Shown piece after piece: positions 10,901-17,849 of a stretch of 64,000 nt of DNA (position 1 is the first letter of the stretch; every line of letters begins with the position of its first letter). The notes under the pieces are model-generated. The model was not told the origin of the DNA. It saw nothing but the letters and a program-made list of their open reading frames with translations, and made no database searches. The position numbers and the translations under genes were made by a program. Source of the stretch: Paenibacillus phytohabitans (GTDB lineage Bacteria; Bacillota; Bacilli; Paenibacillales; Paenibacillaceae); NCBI RefSeq assembly GCF_013141775.1, contig NZ_WHOB01000012.1, forward strand, positions 209,698-273,697, read 5' to 3'.

Positions 10901-13761
10901 ACTTCACCTGCTGTGGCATTGACCGGGCCTATGCACATTCCTTTTTGCAGAGCTTCTTCCACTGCCTGATCAATGAAGGGGGCATGATGGCCGAACAAAT
11001 TGACGCCAAAACCCATGGTTACATCAATATATTTGTTTCCGTCAATGTCAGTAATGGCGGAGCCCTCGGCGTGATCGACTACAATCTGATACACCATGTC
11101 CTTCCAATAAGGTCTAAAGCCTGCCACATTGCGGTTATTGGCCGCGACCTTGCGGTAGAACTGGGTGTGCAGCTGTGATTTGCGTGTCTTCTCTGTATAA
11201 CGGGCAATAAAGCTATTCAGAAAATGTTGCTGGACGGTTGTAAAGCCTGATTTAACAATAGTTTCAAGCCGTTGATAAGGAATATAAGGACGATCCTTCG
11301 CATTGAGGCCTATAGACGCGCATTCATCCTGCTTTGGAGTGTGGACGGCAGGCGGATAAACAGAAGAAACAGAAGTAGGTAGCCCAACTTGACCGGGGCT
11401 GGTTCCCATGATTTGCAGCTGCCGGTTCATTAAGTCGAGCTGTTTATGAATAATACTTTCGAGACCTGAATTGAAGGCTACACTGCCAGACTCCTGGACT
11501 AGCGCTACTGTATGCTCTGCCGCAGCACCGGCTGCAGCTTCCTCTAAGGCAGCAGTTCTCTCTTCTCCAGATACTTCAGCCTCTTTCTCCATTTGCGCTG
11601 TCATTCCTGCACCGGTCTCGGCGATAAAGCGGCCGACATCCGCTGCCGTTGACAGATCTTCAAAAAAACGCCGCATCGGAATATCGATGCCGAAATGTTC
11701 CTTAATGGCATGTCTTGCGTTAACCAGGAGGATCGAATCCATTCCCAGCTCCATAAAACTTTTGGTGGTATGAATCATCGCCGGACTGTAACCGGATACA
11801 TCGGCAATTATATTTCTCAGTTGTTCCGTAACTCCCCTCAGCTCATCATCGCTTACTGCCCTCTCCCTCATTTTGGGCCGGACCTCCCTGTTCTTCATAT
11901 CATTTATAATCTCTTCATCCGATTGGGTACCAGCCATCCAATGTTTATGCCTGTCAAACGTATAGGTGGGTGCGGATACCGTCTTTCGGGATTGACCGGC
12001 GTACAAAGCATACCAATTGACGCCGTGTCCTTCTGCATAAAGAGCCGCAGCTCTCTCCCACTTGCTGTTCTCGTCCGCACATTGCGTTTGTTCTGAAACG
12101 GTTTGTGCGTCAGCGGTCCCGGATTCGGGTCCCCCGAACCAAATGCCTGCGCCGAGGTTGCCGGTAACCACAGCAAAATCCGTATAACGTAGGGCTGCCA
12201 GCTTTTCCCGCATGTCTCTTGAATGATGGGCAATGACGGAAAGACGATATTCATATTGTCCTCTTCCGAGGTTTGAGGTATAGCAAATGTCTCTGAATTC
12301 GTAGGGCTGTGATGTAATCAGATAAAGGCGGTACTTCTCGATCTGCGAGTGCAAGGAGGTCAATGACCTGGCAGATAGCGTAAGCAAAGCCGGTACGTCC
12401 GGTTCCCCACCTGCATTACCTGAATTTGTTCTAAGCGGCGCTTCTTCAAGAACGACATGGCAGTTTGTCCCGCTCATCCCGAATGAGCTGACACCGCATC
12501 TGCGGATTTCGTCACTGCGCTTCCACTCGGACAGCTCTGAATTGACATACACTGGCGATTCCGCAAAATTAATGCGCGGATTGGGCCGCTTAAAGTGTAA
12601 CGAAGGGGGGATTTGTTCGCGCTGCAACGCCAGGGCAGATTTGATCAGTCCGGCAATGCCGGCTGCATGGTACAAATGTCCGATGTTAGGCTTGAGCGAG
12701 CCAATGGCGCAGAATTGCGCCCTGTCTGTAAAAGCGCGAAAAGCATTTTGAATCGCATGAATTTCAATGGGATCGCCAATGGGCGTTCCGGTTCCATGAG
12801 CTTCTATATAAGAAAGTGTTGATGGCTGAATGCCCGCCTGTTTCCACGCCGATATCAGAAGCTGCTCTTGGGCGGACATATTGGGAGATGTGATACCGAT
12901 TGATTTTCCGTCCTGATTGGATGCACTTCCCTTGATAACTGCATAAATGGGATCGTTATCGGTGATTGCCCGTGACAACGGCTTTAGCAGCACCGCTCCA
13001 ACCCCTTCTCCCCTGACTGTACCGTCTGCTTCTGCGTCAAAAGCTTTAACCGCAGATGAAGCGGACTCGATGCCGATTTTGGGCGAGGGCCTGGACAAAT
13101 CAAGCATTAATTGAATGCCCCCGGCAATAGCCATCTCGCATTCCCTCAACACCAATGCCTGGCAGGCCAGATGGACAGCTACAAGGGAGGAGGAGCAGGC
13201 CGTGTCGACGACCAGGCTTGGGCCTTTCAAATCCATCAGGTATGAAATTCTGCTGGCAATAAGGGGCGGCAAATTCCCCACCGCAGACTGGGATAACAAC
13301 TCGGGATGGGCGAAGCCTATAATCTGCTTATATTCATGCTCATGACCTGATCCTACATAAACCCCTGTACGGCTCCCTTTGAGCCGATCTCCGCCATAAC
13401 CCGCATCCTCCATTGCACCCCATGCGACTTCAAGAAACAAGCGCTGATAAGGGTCCATCATATCCGCTTCTTTAGGCGGAATACGGAAAAAATATGAATC
13501 AAACGCATCGATTTCAGTCAAATAACCGGCTAGAGGAGGCTTATTACCGGTGGTTCGGGATCCGGTCAGAGCCATTCGTTCCATCGGGGCTTCGCCGATC
13601 CATTCCTCGCCGCGGCACAGATTACTCCAAAAATCATCCAGTGTTTCAGCGCCAGGCACTTTTAAAGCCATACCGATTATAGCGATCTCTTTACCTGAGA
13701 GCTCCTCGACCGGAAGTGTTTTACGTTCATTTGTTGATCGTGTCAGCAACTGTTTTTTCAT
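1909..13761 (-). CDS. Hybrid PKS/NRPS: KS-ACP-aminotransferase-C-(A remnant)-PCP-C-A-PCP-E-C (iturin/mycosubtilin type)
   Basis: A 3,950-residue synthetase of the MycA/ItuA kind. Ketosynthase is at about 24-445 (Cys189 in DTACSSS, His322 in HGTGT, His362), with no AT domain in cis. ACP Ser676 lies in GMDSI. A class III PLP aminotransferase spans about 825-1280 (Lys1120 in YGKIAGGG) and would convert the beta-keto acyl chain to a beta-amino acyl chain. C1 is at 1308-1735 (HHIAADG). An A-domain remnant of about 165 residues follows, then PCP1 (Ser1954), C2 at 2005-2435 (HHLIADG), a full A domain at 2440-2950 and PCP2 (Ser2995, GGDS). The epimerase is at 3045-3480 (HHLVTDAVSW, NYMGELN) and C3 at 3518-3935 (HHILLDG). 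The intact A domain reads D-L-T-K-I-G-E-V-G by eye, the known Asn code, so the module should deliver D-Asn. Malonate must come in trans from the transacylase upstream. The start lies 21 bases after the starter protein ends. Confidence 0.95.
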   Translation of the reverse strand: MKKQLLTRSTNERKTLPVEELSGKEIAIIGMALKVPGAETLDDFWSNLCRGEEWIGEAPMERMALTGSRTTGNKPPLAGYLTEIDAFDSYFFRIPPKEADMMDPYQRLFLEVAWGAMEDAGYGGDRLKGSRTGVYVGSGHEHEYKQIIGFAHPELLSQSAVGNLPPLIASRISYLMDLKGPSLVVDTACSSSLVAVHLACQALVLRECEMAIAGGIQLMLDLSRPSPKIGIESASSAVKAFDAEADGTVRGEGVGAVLLKPLSRAITDNDPIYAVIKGSASNQDGKSIGITSPNMSAQEQLLISAWKQAGIQPSTLSYIEAHGTGTPIGDPIEIHAIQNAFRAFTDRAQFCAIGSLKPNIGHLYHAAGIAGLIKSALALQREQIPPSLHFKRPNPRINFAESPVYVNSELSEWKRSDEIRRCGVSSFGMSGTNCHVVLEEAPLRTNSGNAGGEPDVPALLTLSARSLTSLHSQIEKYRLYLITSQPYEFRDICYTSNLGRGQYEYRLSVIAHHSRDMREKLAALRYTDFAVVTGNLGAGIWFGGPESGTADAQTVSEQTQCADENSKWERAAALYAEGHGVNWYALYAGQSRKTVSAPTYTFDRHKHWMAGTQSDEEIINDMKNREVRPKMRERAVSDDELRGVTEQLRNIIADVSGYSPAMIHTTKSFMELGMDSILLVNARHAIKEHFGIDIPMRRFFEDLSTAADVGRFIAETGAGMTAQMEKEAEVSGEERTAALEEAAAGAAAEHTVALVQESGSVAFNSGLESIIHKQLDLMNRQLQIMGTSPGQVGLPTSVSSVYPPAVHTPKQDECASIGLNAKDRPYIPYQRLETIVKSGFTTVQQHFLNSFIARYTEKTRKSQLHTQFYRKVAANNRNVAGFRPYWKDMVYQIVVDHAEGSAITDIDGNKYIDVTMGFGVNLFGHHAPFIDQAVEEALQKGMCIGPVNATAGEVALAIKELTGMERSAFFNSGTEAIMVAARLARAATGRPKIAIFSGSYHGTFDGVLAMSTGTDGTATPIAPGIPSGMIGEVIVLNYNHPDSLHIIKQHANELAAVLVEPVQSRKPDLQPAGFLKELRSLTTQCGIALIFDEVITGFRIHPGGAQAWFGIRADMAVYGKIAGGGLPIGIVSGSSEFLDCIDGGMWTFGDDSVPLQEERRTFVAGTFCQHPLAMNASLAVLRRLQEEGPALQEELNRKTLWLADTLNAFFESEQVPLSIVSFGSLFRVVQKSDAELLYYLLVEKGIYIWEGRNCFLSLSHTMEDIEQIVNAFIDSVRELREGGFLPPSPPPEGGKRLPERPMSKRETKSIPLTEEQRQLWFVSQMDPDTSEAYAETAVLRLHGSLDVGRLRAAIRQVIGRHEMLRTRFAEDGSLQIIGSAGEADQYYGWYEEETGRYPEDTSRLWKLLPGISDPFNLTSGPLIRFGLLHSGPGEHRFIVRAHHIAADGWSILRIVEEIAGYYSGIRAYNPPAPVPFSAFAEWQRTIPEADIRLARDYWRARLESPFPDLSFPTGGIGHSTARLGKKCCITIGSQLTSELRAAGKRSGASLFMLMLAAYNILLSRLTGSRDITVGIPVSGQLAMGAPHLIGQCVNLLPFASSIPRTARFGDYVSQMRKELLECLEYQHCSYADIVKNLSIAGISLQPPVIRTIFNFDKPSAFYFGDMEAGLESSPSSSIKYPFSLNVLEMEHELVLEWEMGDTLSVSDTALEWIEAYCRLLEEIVSDGGETLALHDVTSAGEPETILPGSGMKQEAYAGLTGTVRDDDGVPCLAGVPGQLCLIRADLCDEIPTEMAAVRQGKGGIQILGLMNRLICVGGYRVHLDRIEALLKAIGSSDIAVIPGPEVAGSKLLTAFYEYKDGQQRNEYAGTKYAEKVLPQSLVPAKWYPIEGILPQNEAGETDYERLSGYGKSRESSPEPPASPVQELILRIWQEVLKLKNIGIHDPFILSGGNSLAATIIVAKLEKELGIIVPLNLMFQHPTIATFAAALDGRSRSSRTHIPVAEEAESYPLSPEQRSIFAEERMGGAGTAYNITGLVEVEGSLDIGRMQEAAHKLVQRHEPLRTSFHLEEDGPVQTIHREAHLGIPVHTCSCTAGEAKAQILNAVRPFSLEAEPLLRIEIWLNESQPGAAFLLMDMHHLIADGISATILFEELIRLYSGEDLPEPLLHHKDYSQWLLGRAGAGYMRESEKYWRRKLEGDLPRLAWTTDYPRSPVRSIAGERYAVSLPSGLFKDIRNYTARNGFTLYNYVLSAFYLLLSSYANQEDLVIGTSVSGRVHQDIERVPGMFVHTIPLRHTLKRDQLFSGLLQDVQTETLEAFSHQEYPLERLKISPDTSRGIGQNPWFDTVFLYQHTAVGTRTMQVGHTNFTALEQKSRTAKFDLTLEAVETTDQLTLLLEYSTALFDPLTIEAMGSQLLTILETVSAQPDIHVSDIELLSSLEREQLLHGNNRTTVVYPEDKPVYRLFEEQVLRTPDAVAVSCEGQHFTYAAINDNANRLAARLHNNGVSTEVPVGLVMHRSPALVAAILGIWKSGGCYVPIDPVYPKERISYILSDSGTGCVIADGSYAELAEYKGLVIQASEAMADGQIPPENPEQMSGPDNLAYIMYTSGSTGKPKGVMVEHRGLTNYICWADRTYIRGDELAFPLYSSISFDLTVTSMFTPLVSGNRIIVYPEPVESALERIICEGEARIVKLTPSHLKLLHLYDTRRSGLRRFIVGGEALESSAAAEILKLFGPGTEIYNEYGPTETVVGCMIHQFNPAGKRSQVPVGIPIDNIRLYIADTAGRLQARHLPGELCIAGAGVARGYRNRPELTQERFASGWFGETGSVYRTGDLVRWLPEGIMEYMGRLDDQVKINGFRIETGEIQNLLLEHPLIREAAVIGQPEADGSKRLYAYYTSDNKLTSEQLTAFLSAQLPLYMLPSGYIRLDRLPLSANGKLDIKGLPEAVRGMRHEQEAGLPQNQVETELLDIWRSVLRVSDVRTDDDFIQAGGDSIKAIQIAAQMKKKGYRVDIGDIMRGQTVRRIAQLTLLKQTEQDTEQGPMEGEVPLAPVQRWFFDQSFTDMNHWNQSITLNRPGRFDEDLTRQTLERLICHHDALRMTFKQTAGGIRQRCQRKESPAFGFRTGGYSETADPETIQAGFADRERWIETAHQAINLEHGPLVQVILWRTPEEDALTLIVHHLVTDAVSWRILLDDFYDIYTALENKREPKLPDKTNSYKHYVNMMKQYTSSETAQRELIYWVEQSLRPASQLPRDLATGNGTVRDAEVSVLHFTESATALIKNSALRCGGDIPALLLTAWGYAVSCTGVKDGIWVHLEGHGREALAGHPDYTRTVGWFTSHYPVYLNAAAAAEPAGYAAQLHSELQQLPNKGAGYNAIKYAEENIKTQHKILNILPELCFNYMGELNDEAYRSLFRVSDLSMHGTESPESERPFPVVLNAIMKDQRLLIEVDYNRHGFGAESMLALLKDFLTGLELLLSSGGEYIVPYTEPQQSRLVSEAELAALHTVSSVDFHKAYPLSPMQESMLFHHLRYPGSPAYFEQCVIRLKGVLDPERMRSCFQILTDRHDILRTSFVVQGLNRPLQIVAKSWEAAFRIVDIALNQFLEEDLSKRFEVTGEIPVRAALIHTGHDEHILVWSFHHILLDGWSVGLILREWFSLYASKRSHSAHVRPAPAYGDYIEWIEGSERQEAEAYWRAYLSGYGNKNLLPKETGANSTPYCQGELKEALSSKLYKDLSRLSAERSITLNNLFQAAWAVVLQKLNDADDILFGTIVSGRTPEVQDIDQMTGLFINTVPVRVKDGTGSFLELAYRLQREMLDKEPFSYLPLSAVQSAGGGTSINHVVIFENYPLQLELPDRLELVDYEWHAHTNYDFNLVVEPLDGLTIKFVYNRSAFDEGELRFWLASLMTVLEKVTAYPEVSLQDIVLEHLPEEAEDKGQSGSVIEFHF

Positions 13762-13782
13762 CGTTCACACCTCCTCCTTTCT

Positions 13783-16371
13783 TTATTGTGGTGCTAGTCC
13801 AAACGCGACTTCCTCCGCACTGATCAGAACCTCCATGGAATCTGCAAACCCCTGAAATACCTCACGCATGAGGGGGCTGTTCATTCTTGAAGCGTTATAG
13901 CGGAACAAGAGGACGGTGGTATCCGTAAAATCTTCAATTTCAAGCATCAGATCAAACTCGAATCCTCTTTCCTTTTGCAGCCACGTTCTGTATCCCAGAT
14001 AGCAACAGGCTTGACCTGCCGTATAACCGGCGGCATTCTTAGCTAAATCGCCGATATGATGCACTATTGCCGCTCCCGGTTTTTCTTTAATTCCTGCCAG
14101 TTGGACAAGCTGCCCGATGGAATCAATGGAATCAATGGCAGCGATGAAAGGAATCAGCCAGCCGGGACTGTCAATCATGGTATAGACCGTTATTGTGGAT
14201 TCCGTAGAATGTGCGTATAAACAGTAAGCAAAAAGGGCCAGATAGACGGAAATTTCGGAACCATCAAGCTTTTCGCAATAGGAACGTAACCGGTTTCGAT
14301 CAGATCCGGACAAGGTCAATTGGTAGTAATTCCCTGCGCCTTCCGCCTCCGCATTGAAATAGGTTATAGGCAGCTCTACTTTTTGCAGCACAATAGGTTC
14401 CTTCGCCAAGCCGCTATTTTTTGCAATCAGAAGGGATAAGCGGTTGATGGAAGGCGAACCGAAGATATCCGTCGGGGAAATGATACCCGGGTAGAGTTCT
14501 TCAATTCGCTCGGACATTTGCATAACCAGCATAGAGGTGCCGCCGATTTCAAAAAAGCTGTCCTCCGAATCGAAATTCTGTATGCCCAGGAGCTCACTCC
14601 AAATCTGATATAAGGCTCGCTCGATTTCACCTTCCGGTTCTTTTTTATGTACACGGGCGGTAATCTGCAGATTTTGCTCCAGATGTTTGAGCTTTGTCTC
14701 AAGATCCGAATATAACCCTTCTTTATATTGGGCCGCGTATTTATATCGTTGCAGCTTGCCGCTGGTAGTTTGATGAATCTTCGAAACCGGTAAAATAATA
14801 GATACCTGCAGTCCCATCTTCCGGCTCAGTTCCCTGCGGATTTGATCAGCCGCTGGCATGAAGTGTTCCAGCTTGTCCCTATACAACACGAATAACGCCG
14901 CTTCTTCTGTACCTGTGTTCTGGTTATAGACTCCGCATGCAACCATACGTTTGATCTTGAGATCAGAGCAATTCTCGGCGATCCGTTCGATATCATGGGG
15001 GAAGTAGTTGGCTCCGTTTATAAAAATAATGTCTTTGGTTCTTCCCGTTACCGCTAAGCGGTCGCGGGATACAAAGCCGAGATCCCCCGTGCGCGCCCAG
15101 CCATCCGGTGTGAACAGCCGTTCCGTTGCTTCAGGGTTGTTGTAATAGCCTGCCGTTACATTCGGGCCGGATATCTGGATATGCCCCACTGTGGCTTCCG
15201 GCAGTTGCTGATCGAAGTCATCGCAAACTCTGATGCGACAATTCCGTAAAGGTGTGCCCGATCCGGCTAGAGTCAGCACCTCCTCCTCATTATCTGTTAG
15301 AAATACTGCCGTATCGCCAACATTTAAAGCGGTTCTTCTGACATGGAACGTTGTAAACTCTACATCCTGCTCCTGAATACAGACTCCGACACACGCTTCT
15401 GCCATTCCATAACCCATCTTCATAGCTGATGGCTTCAAGCCGAAACGGCTGAGTTCATCAAGAAAGGATCTGCTTACTTCAACATCAATCGGTTCCGCAC
15501 CGTCGACGATAGCCCGGATAGCGGAAAGGTTCCAACTGATATCAGTTTGAGCCGAAGCCTTTTTGTAAGCGTTTATAAAATATTTCAGTCCGAAATTCGG
15601 CGAGGCCATAATGGTGGCTTCAACCTGATCAGCTTTATGCATCCACAGCATAGGCCGTCTGATGAATAGCCAGGTAGGCATCAAGTGCTGGCTGGCTCCA
15701 CAGAGCAGCGGCAGCAGATGGAACATAATCATGCCCAAATCATGGGTTAACGGCATCCAACTAAGAAAAGCATCTTCGGGAGCTGCACCCAGGCGTTCTC
15801 TAAGGTCCTCTATGTTCGCCAAAAGATTGCTGTGGGTTAGAATCACACCTTTGGGATCACCAGTTGTACCGGAGGAAAATTGAATGAAGGCAATATCTTG
15901 GGGTTGTACAGGCGTAAGGTCCGTTACAACACCCTTCCATGGCTCCAGCAATGCCACTACAGAAATCCGGTACACTGCTGCGTAGTTCTGACGGGAGGCT
16001 ATTTCATCGAGCTTCTCAAAATGTTTGTCATTTGAGACGACAACAGGATGATTCAGCATCCCAGCGATCCGGAGAGTCTTGATCAGATGCTCCTCATTGT
16101 TGCCGACTGCAAGCGGAACCGGAATATATCCGCCAAGCAGGCAGGCCCAAAAAACCGTTAAAAATTCGCGATTGTTGTCCAGTTGCAAAATGACCTCGTC
16201 GCCTCGTCGCACTCCCAGTTGTTTCAACTGAGAACTTATGTCTTTTGCGGAAGCAAAAAGCTCTTTATAGCTGTAAAAGCCGCTGTCTGATTCACCGGAC
16301 ACGAAGGTAATGCCCTTATCAGAGAGAGAAGCCGCCTTTATAAGAGCATTATTAAGCGTATCTAACATCAA
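13783..16371 (-). CDS. Starter protein: fatty acyl-AMP ligase - acyl carrier protein - half condensation domain
   Basis: This 862-residue protein activates a fatty acid as acyl-AMP and loads it onto its own carrier domain, the first step of beta-amino fatty acid assembly. Residues 1-560 are a FAAL/AMP-ligase: FSSGTTGDPKG (165-175), MGYGMAEAC and GWARTGDLG, and an ANYFPHDIE segment typical of the family. An ACP follows with Ser613 in EIGGTSM. Residues 660-862 are unlike a docking peptide; they resemble the C-terminal half of a condensation domain without HHxxxDG. In mycosubtilin and iturin the AL-ACP part is fused to the KS protein, whereas here it is separate. The start overlaps the end of the transacylase gene by 20 bases, so the two are translationally coupled. 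Confidence 0.93.
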   Translation of the reverse strand: MMLDTLNNALIKAASLSDKGITFVSGESDSGFYSYKELFASAKDISSQLKQLGVRRGDEVILQLDNNREFLTVFWACLLGGYIPVPLAVGNNEEHLIKTLRIAGMLNHPVVVSNDKHFEKLDEIASRQNYAAVYRISVVALLEPWKGVVTDLTPVQPQDIAFIQFSSGTTGDPKGVILTHSNLLANIEDLRERLGAAPEDAFLSWMPLTHDLGMIMFHLLPLLCGASQHLMPTWLFIRRPMLWMHKADQVEATIMASPNFGLKYFINAYKKASAQTDISWNLSAIRAIVDGAEPIDVEVSRSFLDELSRFGLKPSAMKMGYGMAEACVGVCIQEQDVEFTTFHVRRTALNVGDTAVFLTDNEEEVLTLAGSGTPLRNCRIRVCDDFDQQLPEATVGHIQISGPNVTAGYYNNPEATERLFTPDGWARTGDLGFVSRDRLAVTGRTKDIIFINGANYFPHDIERIAENCSDLKIKRMVACGVYNQNTGTEEAALFVLYRDKLEHFMPAADQIRRELSRKMGLQVSIILPVSKIHQTTSGKLQRYKYAAQYKEGLYSDLETKLKHLEQNLQITARVHKKEPEGEIERALYQIWSELLGIQNFDSEDSFFEIGGTSMLVMQMSERIEELYPGIISPTDIFGSPSINRLSLLIAKNSGLAKEPIVLQKVELPITYFNAEAEGAGNYYQLTLSGSDRNRLRSYCEKLDGSEISVYLALFAYCLYAHSTESTITVYTMIDSPGWLIPFIAAIDSIDSIGQLVQLAGIKEKPGAAIVHHIGDLAKNAAGYTAGQACCYLGYRTWLQKERGFEFDLMLEIEDFTDTTVLLFRYNASRMNSPLMREVFQGFADSMEVLISAEEVAFGLAPQ

Positions 16372-17581
16372 GGCCCCCTCCTCCCTCAGTCAGATCGTCC
16401 AGCATTCGATTGCGCACGACTTCCGGCAACTGCTTGATCTCCATAATCTTATGGAGTGCCATGAATGCACTTCTGCTTTCCTCTTCAGCGGTGCTCTTTA
16501 CTTGGCCCGTCTGGCTGGCGAATAGTTCAAGCTCTCGCAAGGGGCCGGAGATTTTGCTCATATAGATCGAATTGGAGTCCGTTTTGTTATGATTTTTACT
16601 GCACAAAGCCATTTTTAGAATCGCTGCAAAATCAATACCTGTATCTATTCGTCCACCGGAAGCCAAAAGGGTATTCCAATCTTTATTCCCATCTGTTGCT
16701 TGAATAAGGCTTCCCGGAGAAATATCTTTTCTCGCTAAATTTCCCAATACCATACCGGAACCGGTTTCGATGTAACGCTCAACTCCCCGTCCATACAGGT
16801 ATTTCATACATCCCTGCCAGTTGACTACAGAAACGATTTGCTCAGAAAGAAGTGACGGGATGCTTGAGGAATCGGCATAAGGCTTGGCGGTTACATTGGA
16901 TAAAACAGAATAACGCATTTTTTGAAAGCGCATACGAGATAATGCATTTTCAAAAACCTCTGCTACCGGTTTCATTAATGGGCTATGAAAGGCGGCGCCG
17001 ACCGGAATTGCAACTGCTCTGGCCCCCATGGTAAGCACCTTTTCCCTGAACTTTTCCAGCTCCGCTTTTTTGCCGGAAACAACAGTCTGACCCTTGGAAT
17101 TCAAATTCGAGACTACGACATGGCCACGGAAGGACGGGAGACTGCATTCCTCTTCCAGTGCGGAGAGATTTGCGCCGCTAATCGCAAGCATTCCGCCTGC
17201 TTCCTGCGTCTGGGCTTCGTGCATCAGCTGTCCTCTTAGACGCACAAGCTGAAGCGCCTCGGAAAAGGGTATGGCTCCAGAAGCACTAAGGGCGGATATT
17301 TCTCCTAAACTATGGCCGGCAAAATAGGAAGGCTCCAAATCAAGATGCTCGAGCATTACCCGGTATGCAGCTATGCTTACCGTCAAGATACAAGGTTGAG
17401 CATTGTCAGTTCGTGTCAACTCCTCATGATCCCCGTCAAAGCATAACCGGGATACGCTGTAACCAAGCAAATCGGAAGCCTCTTCAAATGTCCTTCGTGC
17501 CGTTTCAAATCGCTCAAACATTTCCTTACCCATACCTACATACTGTGACCCTTGTCCCGGAAACAGCAGCACCGTTTTCAT
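16352..17581 (-). CDS. Malonyl-CoA acyltransferase acting in trans (FenF/ItuD-like)
   Basis: It transfers malonyl from CoA to the AT-less ketosynthase module encoded downstream. The FabD fold is clear: FPGQGSQYVGMG at the N-terminus, the nucleophile Ser in GHSLGE (residue 91 from this start) and the catalytic His in AFHSPLM (about 199). About 100 extra C-terminal residues, beyond the roughly 300 of FabD, are low in recognisable motifs. An ATG six bases upstream (17587) is possible, but GGG at 17590-17592 would be only 2 bases from it against 8 bases from 17581, so 17581 is preferred. This is the first gene of the lipopeptide operon, directly behind a sigma-A-like promoter, in the position FenF/ItuD occupies in iturin-type clusters. 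Confidence 0.95.
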   Translation of the reverse strand: MKTVLLFPGQGSQYVGMGKEMFERFETARRTFEEASDLLGYSVSRLCFDGDHEELTRTDNAQPCILTVSIAAYRVMLEHLDLEPSYFAGHSLGEISALSASGAIPFSEALQLVRLRGQLMHEAQTQEAGGMLAISGANLSALEEECSLPSFRGHVVVSNLNSKGQTVVSGKKAELEKFREKVLTMGARAVAIPVGAAFHSPLMKPVAEVFENALSRMRFQKMRYSVLSNVTAKPYADSSSIPSLLSEQIVSVVNWQGCMKYLYGRGVERYIETGSGMVLGNLARKDISPGSLIQATDGNKDWNTLLASGGRIDTGIDFAAILKMALCSKNHNKTDSNSIYMSKISGPLRELELFASQTGQVKSTAEEESRSAFMALHKIMEIKQLPEVVRNRMLDDLTEGGGGLDVRYA

Positions 17582-17706
17582 ACTCATTTCCCTTTCTTAC
17601 TTGAGATGGTGGCAAGATAATGGATTTCAAAACGACAAATTGGCAATTCAGTTGACAAAAACGCGAGATATGGAAGATGTTGGAGAATAAAATGGAATTT
17701 AAAGAC

Positions 17707-17736
17707 ATTATAACAAGATAATCTTATTAATATCAA
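17707..17736 (-). promoter_or_regulatory. Sigma-A-like promoter of the lipopeptide operon
   Basis: Read on the minus strand, TTGATA (17736-17731) and TATAAT (17712-17707) are separated by 18 bases. Transcription would start near 17700, giving a leader of about 115 bases before the transacylase gene. The site lies about 40 bases from the TetR-type palindrome. The rest of 17582-17849 is AT-rich and shows no further gene. Confidence 0.6.
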
Positions 17737-17775
17737 TCATTAAAATAAATAGCTTATTACACTATTTTTTAGTTG

Positions 17776-17825
17776 CAAAATGAATGATGTGTCATTAAGA
17801 TAATAATGACACATCATTCATTTTG
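17776..17825. promoter_or_regulatory. Long perfect palindrome, probable TetR-family operator
   Basis: Two 22-base arms (17776-17797 and 17804-17825) are exact reverse complements around the 6-base spacer AGATAA; the arm core is ATGAATGATGTGTCATTA. It lies between the divergent lipopeptide operon and the tetR gene and ends 24 bases before the tetR start codon. That is the usual place for an autoregulatory TetR operator. There is no T-run beyond the stem and no gene ends here, so a terminator is unlikely. Confidence 0.75.
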
Positions 17826-17849
17826 GATAATAGGAAAGGCGGCGGATAA

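Noticed and set aside
1909..13761. Possible AT domain between KS and ACP
   Set aside because: The 190 residues after the KS hold only the KS-AT type linker (ending TYTFDRHKHW) and no GHSxGE motif. Malonyl transfer must come from the separate acyltransferase.
17776..17825. Interpretation of the long palindrome as a transcription terminator
   Set aside because: It lies between divergent genes, so no transcript ends there, and no T-run follows the stem.
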